Shown here piece by piece: positions 1 to 8,436 of a stretch of DNA of 64,000 nt. How positions within the stretch are numbered: position 1 is the first letter of the stretch; every line of letters starts with the position of its first letter. The stretch is taken from NCBI RefSeq assembly GCF_051851555.1, contig NZ_JBPDVH010000001.1:434001-498000 (forward strand), in the 5' to 3' direction. A program made the translations under genes and the position numbers. Under the pieces are notes generated by a model, which did no database searches, had not been told where the DNA came from, and worked only from the letters and a program-made list of their open reading frames with translations. Source of the DNA: Lonepinella sp051851555. Its GTDB lineage: Bacteria > Pseudomonadota > Gammaproteobacteria > Enterobacterales > Pasteurellaceae.

Positions 1-485
1 AGATTATCGGTTTCCATATTTAGCATAATCGTTTCAGCAGATACCACTAAATTTTGGTTCTCTCCTAATAATAACGCACGGAACTTGCTTACATCCGACT
101 CTTTCGCCAATCTAGCAGCAGTGTTTTCATCCCCTAAAATTTGGGTTAACTGACGCAACAAGGTTAAATGTTCATCAGAACGGGCCGCAATAGCAATCAC
201 CACATAAGCGATATTGCCCTCACTCCATTCAATCCCTTGAGGGAATTGAAACACCGCCACGCCAGTTTGTTTCACCAAGTCACGAGTTTCCAATGTACCA
301 TGAGGAATCGCAATCCCGTTGCCTAAAAAGGTTGAAGTTTGCTGTTCACGAGCTAACATACCTTGCACATACGCTGGATCCACTAATCCAGTGTTGCTCA
401 AGGCCGCTGCAGCCATCTCAATGGCTTGCTGTTTATTCTCTGCCATTGCGGCAAGATGAATATAATTTTCAGGTAAATTAAACAT
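1..485 (-). CDS. fruB: Fructose PTS multiphosphoryl transfer protein FruB, N-terminal part (cut by window edge)
   Basis: The 161 visible codons encode the EIIA(Fru) domain that passes phosphate from HPr/FPr to the fructose permease in the cytoplasm. The start MFNLPENYIHLAAMAENKQQ closely resembles the Haemophilus FruB N-terminus. The EIIA active-site histidine is visible in the motif NGIAIPHGTLETR. In the family, EIIA is followed by a linker and an FPr (HPr-like) domain; those lie beyond the left edge. The ATG at 485 is preceded by AAGGAGA at a normal distance. An ATG eight bases further upstream stops after four codons, so it is not the start. fruK and fruA would be expected next on this strand but are outside the window. 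Confidence 0.88.
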   Translation of the reverse strand, partial: MFNLPENYIHLAAMAENKQQAIEMAAAALSNTGLVDPAYVQGMLAREQQTSTFLGNGIAIPHGTLETRDLVKQTGVAVFQFPQGIEWSEGNIAYVVIAIAARSDEHLTLLRQLTQILGDENTAARLAKESDVSKFRALLLGENQNLVVSAETIMLNMETDN

Positions 486-500
486 TCAGCATGTCTCCTT

Positions 501-539
501 AAAAATAAAAAAGAGTTAGGTACTCAACGCACCTAACTC
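501..539 (-). terminator. Rho-independent terminator of the small lipoprotein gene
   Basis: A perfect 9-bp stem (gagttaggt at 513-521 pairs with acctaactc at 531-539) has a 9-nt loop and is followed on the minus strand by a T-rich run. It separates the lipoprotein gene from fruB. Confidence 0.8.
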
Positions 540-545
540 ACCACG

Positions 546-1058
546 TTATTTACAAACACTGAGCAACTCTTCACTGCCTTTGCTCAAGTATTCATCATCT
601 TCCGATTTTACACGATCTTTTTGCAGATCACGCATCGCATCATAAATCCCCTGTGTCATACTTGGACGATCAATTTTAGACCAACAATCTGCACTTAAAC
701 GACTAAAATTATTCTGCAAATCAGAGGCAAACACCACGCCGCTATAATACGCATGCACATTGCTATCAATGCCCGAGGCCAATTTGGCTTTCACTTGTTC
801 CACCGACACTAAAATTCTACCTAAATACCAATCATTCACCCCACTGGTAAACGAATTGACATCATAATCGTCTTTCACCGAGCCTTTATAGGTTTGTGCC
901 GCCGCAGAATAAGCCACCGCATAAGATTTCTGATCAATCTGTTCTTTATCCAAATTAATCACGGTTTTCTCACTGCCCATAAACGGAATATAAGACGTCA
1001 CTGATGAACAGCCAACCAAACAGGCCACCGCCAACATCAGTGATAATTTTTTTAACAT
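546..1058 (-). CDS. Small predicted lipoprotein of unknown function
   Basis: This 170-residue protein begins with a lipoprotein signal peptide, MLKKLSLMLAVACLVGC, with lipobox LVGC and the modified cysteine at residue 17. The mature part is hydrophilic and has no transmembrane segment, so it should be a periplasmic or outer-membrane-anchored protein. I do not recognise a named family. The sequence resembles short conserved lipoproteins of Pasteurellaceae only in general character. It is a single-gene unit: a terminator follows it, and the divergent ftsB-ispD pair starts about 165 bp upstream. Confidence 0.6.
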   Translation of the reverse strand: MLKKLSLMLAVACLVGCSSVTSYIPFMGSEKTVINLDKEQIDQKSYAVAYSAAAQTYKGSVKDDYDVNSFTSGVNDWYLGRILVSVEQVKAKLASGIDSNVHAYYSGVVFASDLQNNFSRLSADCWSKIDRPSMTQGIYDAMRDLQKDRVKSEDDEYLSKGSEELLSVCK

Positions 1059-1222
1059 AAGTCCTCCTTTCGACTAACGACTTGTTCCACATTATAACGC
1101 TAGTCCGCCATATCACCAACAAAAAGCCTCGATTTATCGCCAATCTATATTTTGTATTTGTTTTATGCGCCTTTTTCCCCTAAACTATAAGCGTCACTTT
1201 ATTCAGAACAATAAACAAGATT

Positions 1223-1501
1223 ATGCGCTTATTAATTCTCCTCCTTACTGCGGTATTACTGATTTTCCAATACGATTTTTGGTTCGGTAAAAATGGCTAC
1301 TTGGATAACCAACAGGCTAGCGAAGACATTGCGCTAAAAAAAGAAGAAAATAAAAAACTCGAACAACGCAATCAGCTCATTTTAGCGGAAGTCAATGATT
1401 TAAAAGATGGCGTGAACGCCATTCAAGAACGAGCCAGACAACAATACGAAATGGTCAAACCTAACGAAACCTTTTATCGCATTGTAAAAGAAAATAAATA
1501 A
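1223..1501 (+). CDS. ftsB: Cell division protein FtsB
   Basis: This 92-residue bitopic membrane protein is the FtsB component of the FtsQLB divisome complex. Residues 1-20 (MRLLILLLTAVLLIFQYDFW) form the single membrane segment. They are followed by the family motif FGKNGYLDNQ and a coiled coil rich in E/K/L (about residues 32-70) used to pair with FtsL. The C-terminal RARQQYEMVKPNETFYRIV is typical. Its stop codon overlaps the ispD start by one base (TAATG), so the two are translationally coupled, as in enterobacteria. Confidence 0.92.
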   Translation: MRLLILLLTAVLLIFQYDFWFGKNGYLDNQQASEDIALKKEENKKLEQRNQLILAEVNDLKDGVNAIQERARQQYEMVKPNETFYRIVKENK

Positions 1502-2226
1502 TGGCAAAAAATCAACAAAAATTCACCGCACTTTTCGCCACGTCCCCTCGCCGAATTGTGGCTGTCGTGCCAGCAGCGGGTATTGGCGCTCGCATGCAAG
1601 CGGATAAACCCAAACAATATCTGTGTATTCAAGGCAAAACGATTTTAGAACACAGCGTCACCGCCTTGCTCACTCACCCCGCCCAGATTGAACAAGTGAT
1701 TTTAGCCGTGGCGCCCCATGATCCCTATTTAGCCGATTTGCCTTTTTTAAACGATCCTCGCATTGTTCTGGTTCAAGGTGGCGAAACCCGTGCCGACAGC
1801 GTACTCAACGGATTAACGCATATTGTACCAAGCGACAATACATGGGTACTTGTGCATGATGCCGCACGACCTTGTTTAACCCACACAGATATTGATCAAT
1901 TATTGGCCATCCAAGATCCCAACGGTGCAATTCTGGCCATTCCAGCCGTCGATACCATCAAGCGAGCCACGGCCACACAACAAATTCAACAAACTGAAGA
2001 CCGCAACCACATTTGGCTTGCCCAAACCCCGCAATTTTTTCCTGTGGATTTATTACGTAAAGCATTACAAACTGCATTACAACAAGGATTAGCCATTACC
2101 GATGAGGCCTCCGCCATGGAACTCTCAGGATTTCAACCGCACTTAGTGACGGGTAGAACCGACAATATCAAAGTAACACGTCCTGAAGACTTAGCCTTGG
2201 CTGAATTTTATTTATCCCAACGTTAA
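1501..2226 (+). CDS. ispD: 2-C-methyl-D-erythritol 4-phosphate cytidylyltransferase
   Basis: IspD transfers CMP from CTP to MEP, the third step of the non-mevalonate isoprenoid pathway. The nucleotide-binding signature PAAGIGARMQADKPKQYL is at about residues 24-41. The motifs VLVHDAARPC and PAVDTIKRA, plus a C-terminal TDNIKVTRPEDLALAE, complete the family pattern. At 241 residues the protein has the usual length with a short extra N-terminus. In E. coli ispD is followed directly by ispF; here ispF lies about 25 kb away on the other strand, and a glycan locus starts 72 bp downstream. Confidence 0.95.
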   Translation: MAKNQQKFTALFATSPRRIVAVVPAAGIGARMQADKPKQYLCIQGKTILEHSVTALLTHPAQIEQVILAVAPHDPYLADLPFLNDPRIVLVQGGETRADSVLNGLTHIVPSDNTWVLVHDAARPCLTHTDIDQLLAIQDPNGAILAIPAVDTIKRATATQQIQQTEDRNHIWLAQTPQFFPVDLLRKALQTALQQGLAITDEASAMELSGFQPHLVTGRTDNIKVTRPEDLALAEFYLSQR

Positions 2227-2297
2227 TATACCATCAAATATGAACCACAATACTCATCAAGAAACCTAAAAAACAAACATTAAGAAAATAGACCGCA

Positions 2298-3191
2298 ATG
2301 AATTTCTCAAACCTCACCATCATCAGCCTAACTGGCGATGAAAACTACACCCAAGGTTCAATGTACGCCATTGAACGCAGTTGCCTTGAACTTCAAGGGG
2401 CGAAAGGCTTGCTTATTAGTCCAACTCGCCCTGCCAACTTGCCTGCACACATCAAGCACATTCCCTGCAAAAAATTCAGCTATATGGAATACAATCTCTA
2501 TGTGTTGTATGCGTTAAAAGAGGTGATTGATACTGAATTTTGCCTAATCGTCCAACCAGACGGCTGGGTTGTGAATGGCAAAAACTGGCGAGATGAGTTT
2601 TTTAATTACGATTTTATCGGTTCAGTCGTACCGAGTTTTGTGATCCGAGATGAACGTGGTATCACGTTAGAAAATTCGCAATGTTGGATCAAAAAAATCA
2701 ACGGGCAACATTTTGACTATTCCCCGCCCAATCATCAACAAACGTTAAATGGCGGCTTTTCTTTACGCAGTAAACGCCTATTAAATATTGCCACGGAATT
2801 AAAGTTACCCGTTTTTATTCCGCCGCCAGATACCGTTTTTAAAGATGGTAAACTGGAAACGCAATGGAAATTTCCAACTTACAATGAAGATACTTTTTTA
2901 ACAGGCTTGAACCGTGAAAAACTCACTCAACACGGCATAAAATTTGCCGATCGCCGCACAGCAACGCAATTTTCCATAGAAACACCTTACATATTAGGGG
3001 TATTACAAGCAGAATTAACGCAGTGCCTCGGTTTACATTATAGATATTTACATCTAACAGGTGTGAATGAAGTCAGTTTTAAACCCATTATTGCACAGTT
3101 AGAAAAAGACTGGCAGAATCACCCGAATGTCATTGCAATCATTCAATGGTTAAATCAATTAGGTTATCGTGTAAATATGGATTTGAATTAA
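2298..3191 (+). CDS. DUF5672-family protein, probable glycosyltransferase
   Basis: This 297-residue cytoplasmic protein has the features of the DUF5672 family: an N-terminal strand NLTIISLTGDENYTQGSMYAIE, a central EFCLIVQPDGWVVNG with an acidic QPDGW core, and a late PTYNEDTFLTG. Such proteins occur in polysaccharide and glycosyltransferase loci and are thought to be nucleotide-sugar-dependent transferases, but the reaction is not known. The gene is the first of a same-strand block with FkbM and GT8 genes; only 14 bp separate it from the next gene. Membership in this glycan locus is the best clue to its job. Confidence 0.6.
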   Translation: MNFSNLTIISLTGDENYTQGSMYAIERSCLELQGAKGLLISPTRPANLPAHIKHIPCKKFSYMEYNLYVLYALKEVIDTEFCLIVQPDGWVVNGKNWRDEFFNYDFIGSVVPSFVIRDERGITLENSQCWIKKINGQHFDYSPPNHQQTLNGGFSLRSKRLLNIATELKLPVFIPPPDTVFKDGKLETQWKFPTYNEDTFLTGLNREKLTQHGIKFADRRTATQFSIETPYILGVLQAELTQCLGLHYRYLHLTGVNEVSFKPIIAQLEKDWQNHPNVIAIIQWLNQLGYRVNMDLN

Positions 3192-3205
3192 AAGCGGAGA
3201 AATTT

Positions 3206-4054
3206 ATGACAACTCCATTAAATAATGTTTATCAACTCAAACACGGCTTTTTTAAATTATTATCCTGCAAAGATTTAATTTCCTATACGGCTAAACGTTA
3301 CGGCGAATGGTCGGAAGTGGAAGTAATGCATTTTAAATCCTTATTATCGCCCGATGATAATGTAATTGAAGTCGGCTCAAATCTTGGCTTACACGCCATT
3401 CCGATTGCCAAAGCCATTCCCAACGGAAAATTATTTTGCTTTGAACCGCAACGTATAATTTATCAACATTTATGTTGCAATATCACCCTAAACGATTTAA
3501 CCAACGTTTATGCCTATCAAATAGGTGTGAGTGATAAAAATGAACTTCGCGAAATTGAAAGTACAGACTATCAAACTGCGTGGAATTATGGTTCATTTTC
3601 TTTAAATGACGGATTTAACAGTGAAGGGAATTTTACAGGCAAGGTAGAAAAAGAATTTTTACCAATTCTCACCTTAGATAGCCACGCAGAAATTCAAAAA
3701 TTAACTTCGCTAAAATTATTAAAAATTGATGCCGAAGGATTTGAACTCAACACGATTTTAGGAGCGAAAAATTTAATTGCAAAACATAAGCCAGTGATAT
3801 TTGTAGAAGTGCATAAAGATATTATTGAGCAATTAAAAACCCTATTAGAAAGTTGGAGTTATCGCTGTTTTTGGTTTGCCACAAATCGCTATCAAAAAAA
3901 TAATTTTTTCCACGCACCAAACAGAGAGGAAGAAAATATTTTAGACTGGAATTTTGTTTGTTATCATCAAGCAAGTGATGTGCCGATTGCAGATTTTTTA
4001 CAACCAGTGATTGATCCAATGCTTGATTTTGTAAAAGAAATTCAAACAATGTGA
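3206..4054 (+). CDS. FkbM-family methyltransferase, copy 1
   Basis: This 282-residue protein is a predicted SAM-dependent methyltransferase of the FkbM family, which usually O-methylates sugars. The SAM site VIEVGSNLGLHAIPIAK lies at about residues 52-68, with the acidic residue in CFEPQ after the second strand. SLKLLKIDAEGFELNTILGA is the family's conserved KIDAEG block. I chose the ATG at 3206 because GGAG lies just before it; the longer frame from 3146 would overlap the upstream gene. The protein is strongly similar along its length to the copy encoded at 6430-7315, so the two arose by duplication. Confidence 0.78.
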   Translation: MTTPLNNVYQLKHGFFKLLSCKDLISYTAKRYGEWSEVEVMHFKSLLSPDDNVIEVGSNLGLHAIPIAKAIPNGKLFCFEPQRIIYQHLCCNITLNDLTNVYAYQIGVSDKNELREIESTDYQTAWNYGSFSLNDGFNSEGNFTGKVEKEFLPILTLDSHAEIQKLTSLKLLKIDAEGFELNTILGAKNLIAKHKPVIFVEVHKDIIEQLKTLLESWSYRCFWFATNRYQKNNFFHAPNREEENILDWNFVCYHQASDVPIADFLQPVIDPMLDFVKEIQTM

Positions 4055-4062
4055 GACTTAAA

Positions 4063-5007
4063 ATGAACTTCGTATTCGCTGCCGACAACAATTATCTACC
4101 GCATTTTGAGACCGTATTAAAATCGCTGTTGTGCTACCACGAAAATGTGAATATCTTTTTATTTCACAGCGAACCTATTGATAACGAATTTTTAGAACGA
4201 ATAGGCTATTGCGTGAAACAACGCAAAGGCGAATTTTTTCATTATTTTTTAGCCCCAGAAGAATTATCAGGATTAAAAAGCAATGAATATATCAGCAGTA
4301 CAACTTATGCTCGCTATTTCATAAACCGTTTATTTCCCTATCAAAAAAGCAACCGCTGGTGTTATTTAGATATTGATTTAGTGGTAAATGGCGATTTACG
4401 CCACGTTTTTGATTTAATGCAACAGAGCGAACAACCTGCCCTTGCAGCTATTCAAAATGCCGACGATCGCCTCAGTAAAATGAACAGCCCTTATTTTAAC
4501 GCAGGGGTTTTGTTTTTAAATTCAGATTTATGGCAGTTAGACGAAAAAATATTATTACAAACCACATTTGATAATCCACAATATACACAAGGCGATCAGG
4601 ACGTATTAAATCATCTTATAAAAGCTGATTATTTCCGCCTAGATAATCGCTATAATTATCAAAAACTCGCCTATATTATGGATATGATTAAATTCAAACA
4701 AGGCACAAAAACACAATTTCATTTTCCTAAAATTATTCATTTTACGGGCAATACTAAACCTTGGCAAATCAGAAATAGCCAGATTTATTTAGGTTTTAAG
4801 AATCATAGTGAAGATGACGGCTTTATCAATAATTATAAAAGCACAGTATTCCATTTTGCAAATATTCATCGCTTTTATGAAAACTTACCGTGGAATGAAA
4901 TATTAACGATGCCGTTAAATTATTTCCAACCGATCGTAAAACAGCTTTTTAAACAAAATTTTGATTACGAAATCCAAGGCATTGCTGATGTGGAAATTTT
5001 GGATTGA
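4063..5007 (+). CDS. Glycosyltransferase family 8 protein, copy 1
   Basis: This 314-residue enzyme is of the LgtC/GT8 type, retaining transferases that commonly add galactose or glucose to lipooligosaccharide. The N-terminal NFVFAADNNYLPHFETVLKS is the nucleotide-binding start. RWCYLDIDLVVNGDL holds the metal-binding D-x-D, and YFNAGVLFLNSDLW and HFTGNTKPW are the acceptor-side signatures. The start at 4063 gives the same MNFVFAAD N-terminus as the second copy at 7513; an ATG at 4051 overlaps the preceding stop and would add four residues. It forms a methyltransferase-glycosyltransferase pair with the preceding gene. Confidence 0.8.
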   Translation: MNFVFAADNNYLPHFETVLKSLLCYHENVNIFLFHSEPIDNEFLERIGYCVKQRKGEFFHYFLAPEELSGLKSNEYISSTTYARYFINRLFPYQKSNRWCYLDIDLVVNGDLRHVFDLMQQSEQPALAAIQNADDRLSKMNSPYFNAGVLFLNSDLWQLDEKILLQTTFDNPQYTQGDQDVLNHLIKADYFRLDNRYNYQKLAYIMDMIKFKQGTKTQFHFPKIIHFTGNTKPWQIRNSQIYLGFKNHSEDDGFINNYKSTVFHFANIHRFYENLPWNEILTMPLNYFQPIVKQLFKQNFDYEIQGIADVEILD

Positions 5008-5064
5008 ATTTGCAAAATGGCAGAAAATTTTGACCCCACGTCAGATTAGGTGAACATATAGACG

Positions 5065-5162
5065 AAGTTTTTATGGTTATAACCAAAAAAACTTGGTATT
5101 TTTAGTAAGTTTTTATGGTTGTAACCATAAAAACTTTTGTTTATAATGAAGTTTTTATGGTT
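5065..5162. promoter_or_regulatory. Three palindromic boxes at exact 42-bp spacing before the ATPase gene
   Basis: The 14-mer AAGTTTTTATGGTT begins at 5065, 5107 and 5149, exactly 42 bp apart (about four helical turns). At 5107-5136 it forms a perfect 14-bp inverted repeat around a 2-base centre. At 5065-5094 the same dyad has one mismatch, and at 5149 only the left arm is preserved. The last box ends about 20 bp before the ATPase start. The regular phasing suggests an operator array, possibly for autoregulation, but no regulator is known from the sequence. Confidence 0.6.
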
Positions 5163-5181
5163 ATACCCCTAAGGATTTGTG

Positions 5182-6393
5182 ATGATTAAACGCCCAAACT
5201 ACCTTGCCGAACTCAAACCGTTCATAGATAAGCCCCTAATCAAAGTGATTACAGGCTTACGCCGTTCGGGTAAATCAACCGTGCTTAAAATGTTGCAAGA
5301 TGAATTGTTGCAACAAGGTGTGCTGAGCGAGCAAATCATTTATCTCAATTTTGAAAGTTTTTCCGTGGCAGAATTAAAAACTGCCGAAAAACTGTATCAA
5401 TTTGTGCAAAATACAATCCAACCACAGCAAAAATATTATATTTTGCTTGATGAAATCCAAGAAGTGAACGAATGGGAAAAAGCCATCAATGCCTTTATGG
5501 TTGATTTTAATGTGGATTTATATCTCACTGGCTCAAATTCACATTTATTATCGTCCGAACTTTCTACTTATTTGGCAGGACGTTATATTGAAATTCCGAT
5601 TTTTACACTCTCTTTTTTAGAATTTTTAGATTTTAAGCAGCATTATTCCGCAGAGCGATTTTCCCCATTGCAATATTTTAATGAATATCTCAAAAAAGGC
5701 GGTTTTCCTGTGGTTCATACTGCTGATTTTAATGAAGAAACCGCGTATAAAATCGTGCAAGATATTTATACTTCGGTAATTTTGCGAGATACGGTACAAC
5801 GGCATAAAATCCGTGATGTGGAATTATTAGAACGTATTATTCGCTATGCTTTTGATAATATCGGCAATACCTTTTCAGGTAAAAATGTCGCCGATTATTT
5901 TAAAAGCCAACAACGCAAAGTGGATTTAAACACGGTTTATAATTATTTAAACGCCCTAGAAAGTGCCTTTATTTTGCATAAAGTCAGCCGTTTTGATATT
6001 CACGGCAAAGAAATTTTAAAAACACAGGAAAAGTTTTATTTAGGCGATATTTCCCTGCTTTATGCCACAATGGGGTTTCGTAGCAGTTTAATTGCTGGCA
6101 TTTTAGAAAATATCGTGTATTTAGAACTTAAACGGCGTGGTTATCAGGTTTATATCGGCAAATTAGGCGATAAAGAAATTGATTTTATCGCCCAAAAACA
6201 GCAAGAAAAAATTTATGTTCAAGTTTCTTATAAATTAGAAAGTGAACACACCATTCAGCGTGAATTTTCGCCTTTGCAAAGCATTAACGATCATTACCCT
6301 AAATATGTGATTACAATGGACGAATTATTCAATGAAAATATAGACGGCGTAAAACATTGCCATATTGTAGATTTTTTACAAATGGCGTGGTAA
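5182..6393 (+). CDS. AAA-14/DUF4143 family ATPase
   Basis: This 403-residue protein has an N-terminal P-loop ATPase domain with Walker A GLRRSGKST (residues 25-33) and Walker B YYILLDEIQEV (about 88-98), followed by the sensor-like TGSNS. The C-terminal DUF4143 domain ends with a nuclease-like strand, GDKEIDFIAQKQQEKIYVQV, of the PD-(D/E)XK kind. The biological role of these widespread proteins is unknown. The ATG at 5182 has AAGGA at six bases; a GTG three bases upstream is too close to that site. It interrupts two copies of a methyltransferase-GT8 module and has its own palindromic upstream array, so it may be an independent insertion. Confidence 0.82.
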   Translation: MIKRPNYLAELKPFIDKPLIKVITGLRRSGKSTVLKMLQDELLQQGVLSEQIIYLNFESFSVAELKTAEKLYQFVQNTIQPQQKYYILLDEIQEVNEWEKAINAFMVDFNVDLYLTGSNSHLLSSELSTYLAGRYIEIPIFTLSFLEFLDFKQHYSAERFSPLQYFNEYLKKGGFPVVHTADFNEETAYKIVQDIYTSVILRDTVQRHKIRDVELLERIIRYAFDNIGNTFSGKNVADYFKSQQRKVDLNTVYNYLNALESAFILHKVSRFDIHGKEILKTQEKFYLGDISLLYATMGFRSSLIAGILENIVYLELKRRGYQVYIGKLGDKEIDFIAQKQQEKIYVQVSYKLESEHTIQREFSPLQSINDHYPKYVITMDELFNENIDGVKHCHIVDFLQMAW

Positions 6394-6429
6394 ATCGGTA
6401 GTAAACTATTTAAATTAAGAGATGTAATT

Positions 6430-7315
6430 ATGTCAAACAGCAAACAGCAAACAGCAAACAGCAAACAGCAAACAGCATATTCTGAATGATGTTTTTAAAT
6501 TAAAACACGGATTTTTTAAATTATTATCCTGTTGCGATGTAATTTCAGAAACCAGCAAACAATATGGAGAATGGTCAGAAGTAGAAGTTGTATATTTTCA
6601 ATCAATCTTATCCGTAAGTGATAACGTAATTGAAGTTGGCTCAAATCTTGGTTTACACGCTGTGCCATTAGCTCAATCCATTCCTAACGGCAAATTATTT
6701 TGCTTTGAACCGCAACGTGTTATTTATCAATATTTATGTTGCAACATTGCCTTAAACGACTTAAAAAATGTGTACGCTTATCAACTTGGTATTAGCGATA
6801 AAAGTGAAATTCGTGAAATTGAAAGTACAAATTATCAAATTGCGTGGAATTATGGATCGTATTCTTTAAATGACGGATTTAACAGCGAAGGCAATTTTAC
6901 GGGCAAGGTAGAAAAAGAATTTTTACCGATTATTCCGCTAGATCAACACGCTGAAATTCAAAAATTAACTTCGCTTAAATTATTAAAAATTGATGCCGAA
7001 GGCTTTGATTTAAATGTGATTAACGGTGCAAGAAATTTAATTGCAAAACATAAACCTATTATTTTTGTAGAAGTGCAAGAAACAACATTTCAAGCTATTA
7101 AAACCTTATTAGAAAGGTTAAATTATCGCTGTTTTTGGTTTATATCAAATCGCTATCAAGTTAAAAATTTCCACAATTCCAAAGAAAAAAAATTTGGCTT
7201 AACGGATATTAACTTTATTTGTTTTCATAAAGACAGCGATGTCATCATTCCCGATTTTTTACAGCCCGTGGCAGAGTTTGAATTAGAGCAAGTGAGACCG
7301 ATTGAAATTTTGTAG
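6430..7315 (+). CDS. FkbM-family methyltransferase, copy 2, phase-variable and out of frame here
   Basis: The coding region is a close paralogue of the methyltransferase at 3206 (shared GSNLGLHA, CFEPQ, KIDAEGF). The ATG at 6430 has an AAGAGA site upstream and runs straight into six CAAACAG heptamers (6434-6475). In this register translation stops at a TGA at about 6487 after roughly 19 codons. The long methyltransferase frame is continuous from about 6476 to 7315 in the +1 register. Five or eight heptamers would join the start to the body and give a protein of about 292 residues, close to the 282 of copy 1. A GTG at 6662 could only give a truncated protein lacking part of the SAM site. I read it as a contingency gene in the OFF state. 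Confidence 0.75.
6434..6475 (+). repeat. Heptanucleotide tract (CAAACAG)6
   Basis: Six perfect tandem copies of CAAACAG lie immediately after the start codon of the second FkbM gene. Because seven is not a multiple of three, gain or loss of units by slipped-strand mispairing moves the downstream frame, the classical Haemophilus contingency-locus arrangement. Confidence 0.93.
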
Positions 7316-7419
7316 GCGGAATGTGCGGTAAAAATTCAGGATCAATTTGCAAAAAGTCAGCAAAAAAATACCGCACTTTTTCGTCTAAAAAAACAGCAAA
7401 AACCCTTGAAAAAGCATAA

Positions 7420-7493
7420 AATCTAGTTTAATTTACGATGCCATCTTAGATTAAACTGGATTTTTCCAAAAACATCTTAAATTACACTAGATT
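7420..7493. repeat. Inverted and direct 16-bp repeats upstream of second GT8 gene
   Basis: The 16-mer at 7420-7435 (aatctagtttaattta) reappears inverted at 7478-7493 with one mismatch. A third, weaker copy in the same inverted orientation lies at 7447-7462, 31 bp from it. The segment ends about 20 bp before the GT8 start and also follows an uptake signal at about 7371. It may be a regulatory site or a transcript hairpin; I see no gene in it. Confidence 0.4.
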
Positions 7494-7512
7494 TTAGCAA
7501 GAGAACCTTAAA

Positions 7513-8436
7513 ATGAACTTTGTTTTTGCTGCCGATAAAAACTACTTACCGCACTTTGAAACTGTGTTGAAATCGGTGATGTGTTATCACGAAAATGTGA
7601 ATATTTTTCTATTTCATAGTGAAGAATTACCTGAATATTTCACTACCGACATCGCTCTATTTTTAAAACGCCGAAACAGCAAGTTTTATCATTACCACTT
7701 AACGGAAGAACATTTGCCACAATACGATCATCAAAATTATATTACTAATATTGCCTTTGCTCGCTATTTTATTCCACGTTTATTTCAATATCAAAACGAC
7801 AATCGCTGGTGTTATTTGGATATTGATTTAGTGGTGAATGGCAATTTAGAATCAGTATTTGAACAAATGGCTGAAAATAAACAGGCAGTGGCGGCAGTTT
7901 ATGATTCATCGGTGCATATTCCAACCAACAACACCCATTATTTTAATTCAGGCGTGATGTTTTTTAATTCGGATTTATATGATCTTAATGAACAAGATCT
8001 GGTTCATGTAACTTTAAAAAATCCAGATTTAAAATATCCTGATCAAGATGTATTAAATCATTTTCTTAAAAACAAGTTTTTAGTATTAGACGACAGCTAC
8101 AATTACCAAGTGATTTATTTATATCGTGATATGACCCAACTTCTCGAACAAAATCAAAAGCAATTTATATTCCCTAAAGTGTTGCATTTTTCTATTCAAT
8201 ATAAACCTTGGATACGTTTAGGGTACGGCGGTTATTTTGATTATTATAGCATTTTTACCGATATGCGAACTAATGTATTTTTTGGCAATAATTTATTTGA
8301 TTTTTACCAAAGTTTAAACTGGGAAATGATTGTTAGCCTGCCGATAAATTATTTCCAACCGCTTGCTAAGCAAATTTATCAACAGAATTTTGATTATGTT
8401 GTAAAAGGTGATGCGGAAATTAAGTTACTGGATTAA
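7513..8436 (+). CDS. Glycosyltransferase family 8 protein, copy 2
   Basis: This 307-residue GT8 enzyme is a paralogue of the protein encoded at 4063 (MNFVFAADKNYLPHFETVLKS, RWCYLDIDLVVNGNL with the D-x-D, YFNSGVMFFNSDLY, KVLHFSIQYKPW). The donor-binding half is very similar to copy 1; the acceptor-side half is more diverged, suggesting a different acceptor. It is transcribed after the phase-variable methyltransferase, but a 197-bp gap with repeats separates them, so it may be expressed when the methyltransferase is off. The probable substrate is a surface lipooligosaccharide or protein-linked glycan. Confidence 0.8.
   Translation: MNFVFAADKNYLPHFETVLKSVMCYHENVNIFLFHSEELPEYFTTDIALFLKRRNSKFYHYHLTEEHLPQYDHQNYITNIAFARYFIPRLFQYQNDNRWCYLDIDLVVNGNLESVFEQMAENKQAVAAVYDSSVHIPTNNTHYFNSGVMFFNSDLYDLNEQDLVHVTLKNPDLKYPDQDVLNHFLKNKFLVLDDSYNYQVIYLYRDMTQLLEQNQKQFIFPKVLHFSIQYKPWIRLGYGGYFDYYSIFTDMRTNVFFGNNLFDFYQSLNWEMIVSLPINYFQPLAKQIYQQNFDYVVKGDAEIKLLD

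Noticed and set aside
5065..5162. Regular 42-bp repeats as CRISPR
   Set aside because: Only three units, the intervening DNA is AT-rich and promoter-like, and the units are palindromes next to a gene start.
6434..6475. Short tandem repeats as a CRISPR array
   Set aside because: Seven-base units without spacers; they are a simple-sequence tract, not CRISPR. No array or cas gene was seen anywhere in the window.
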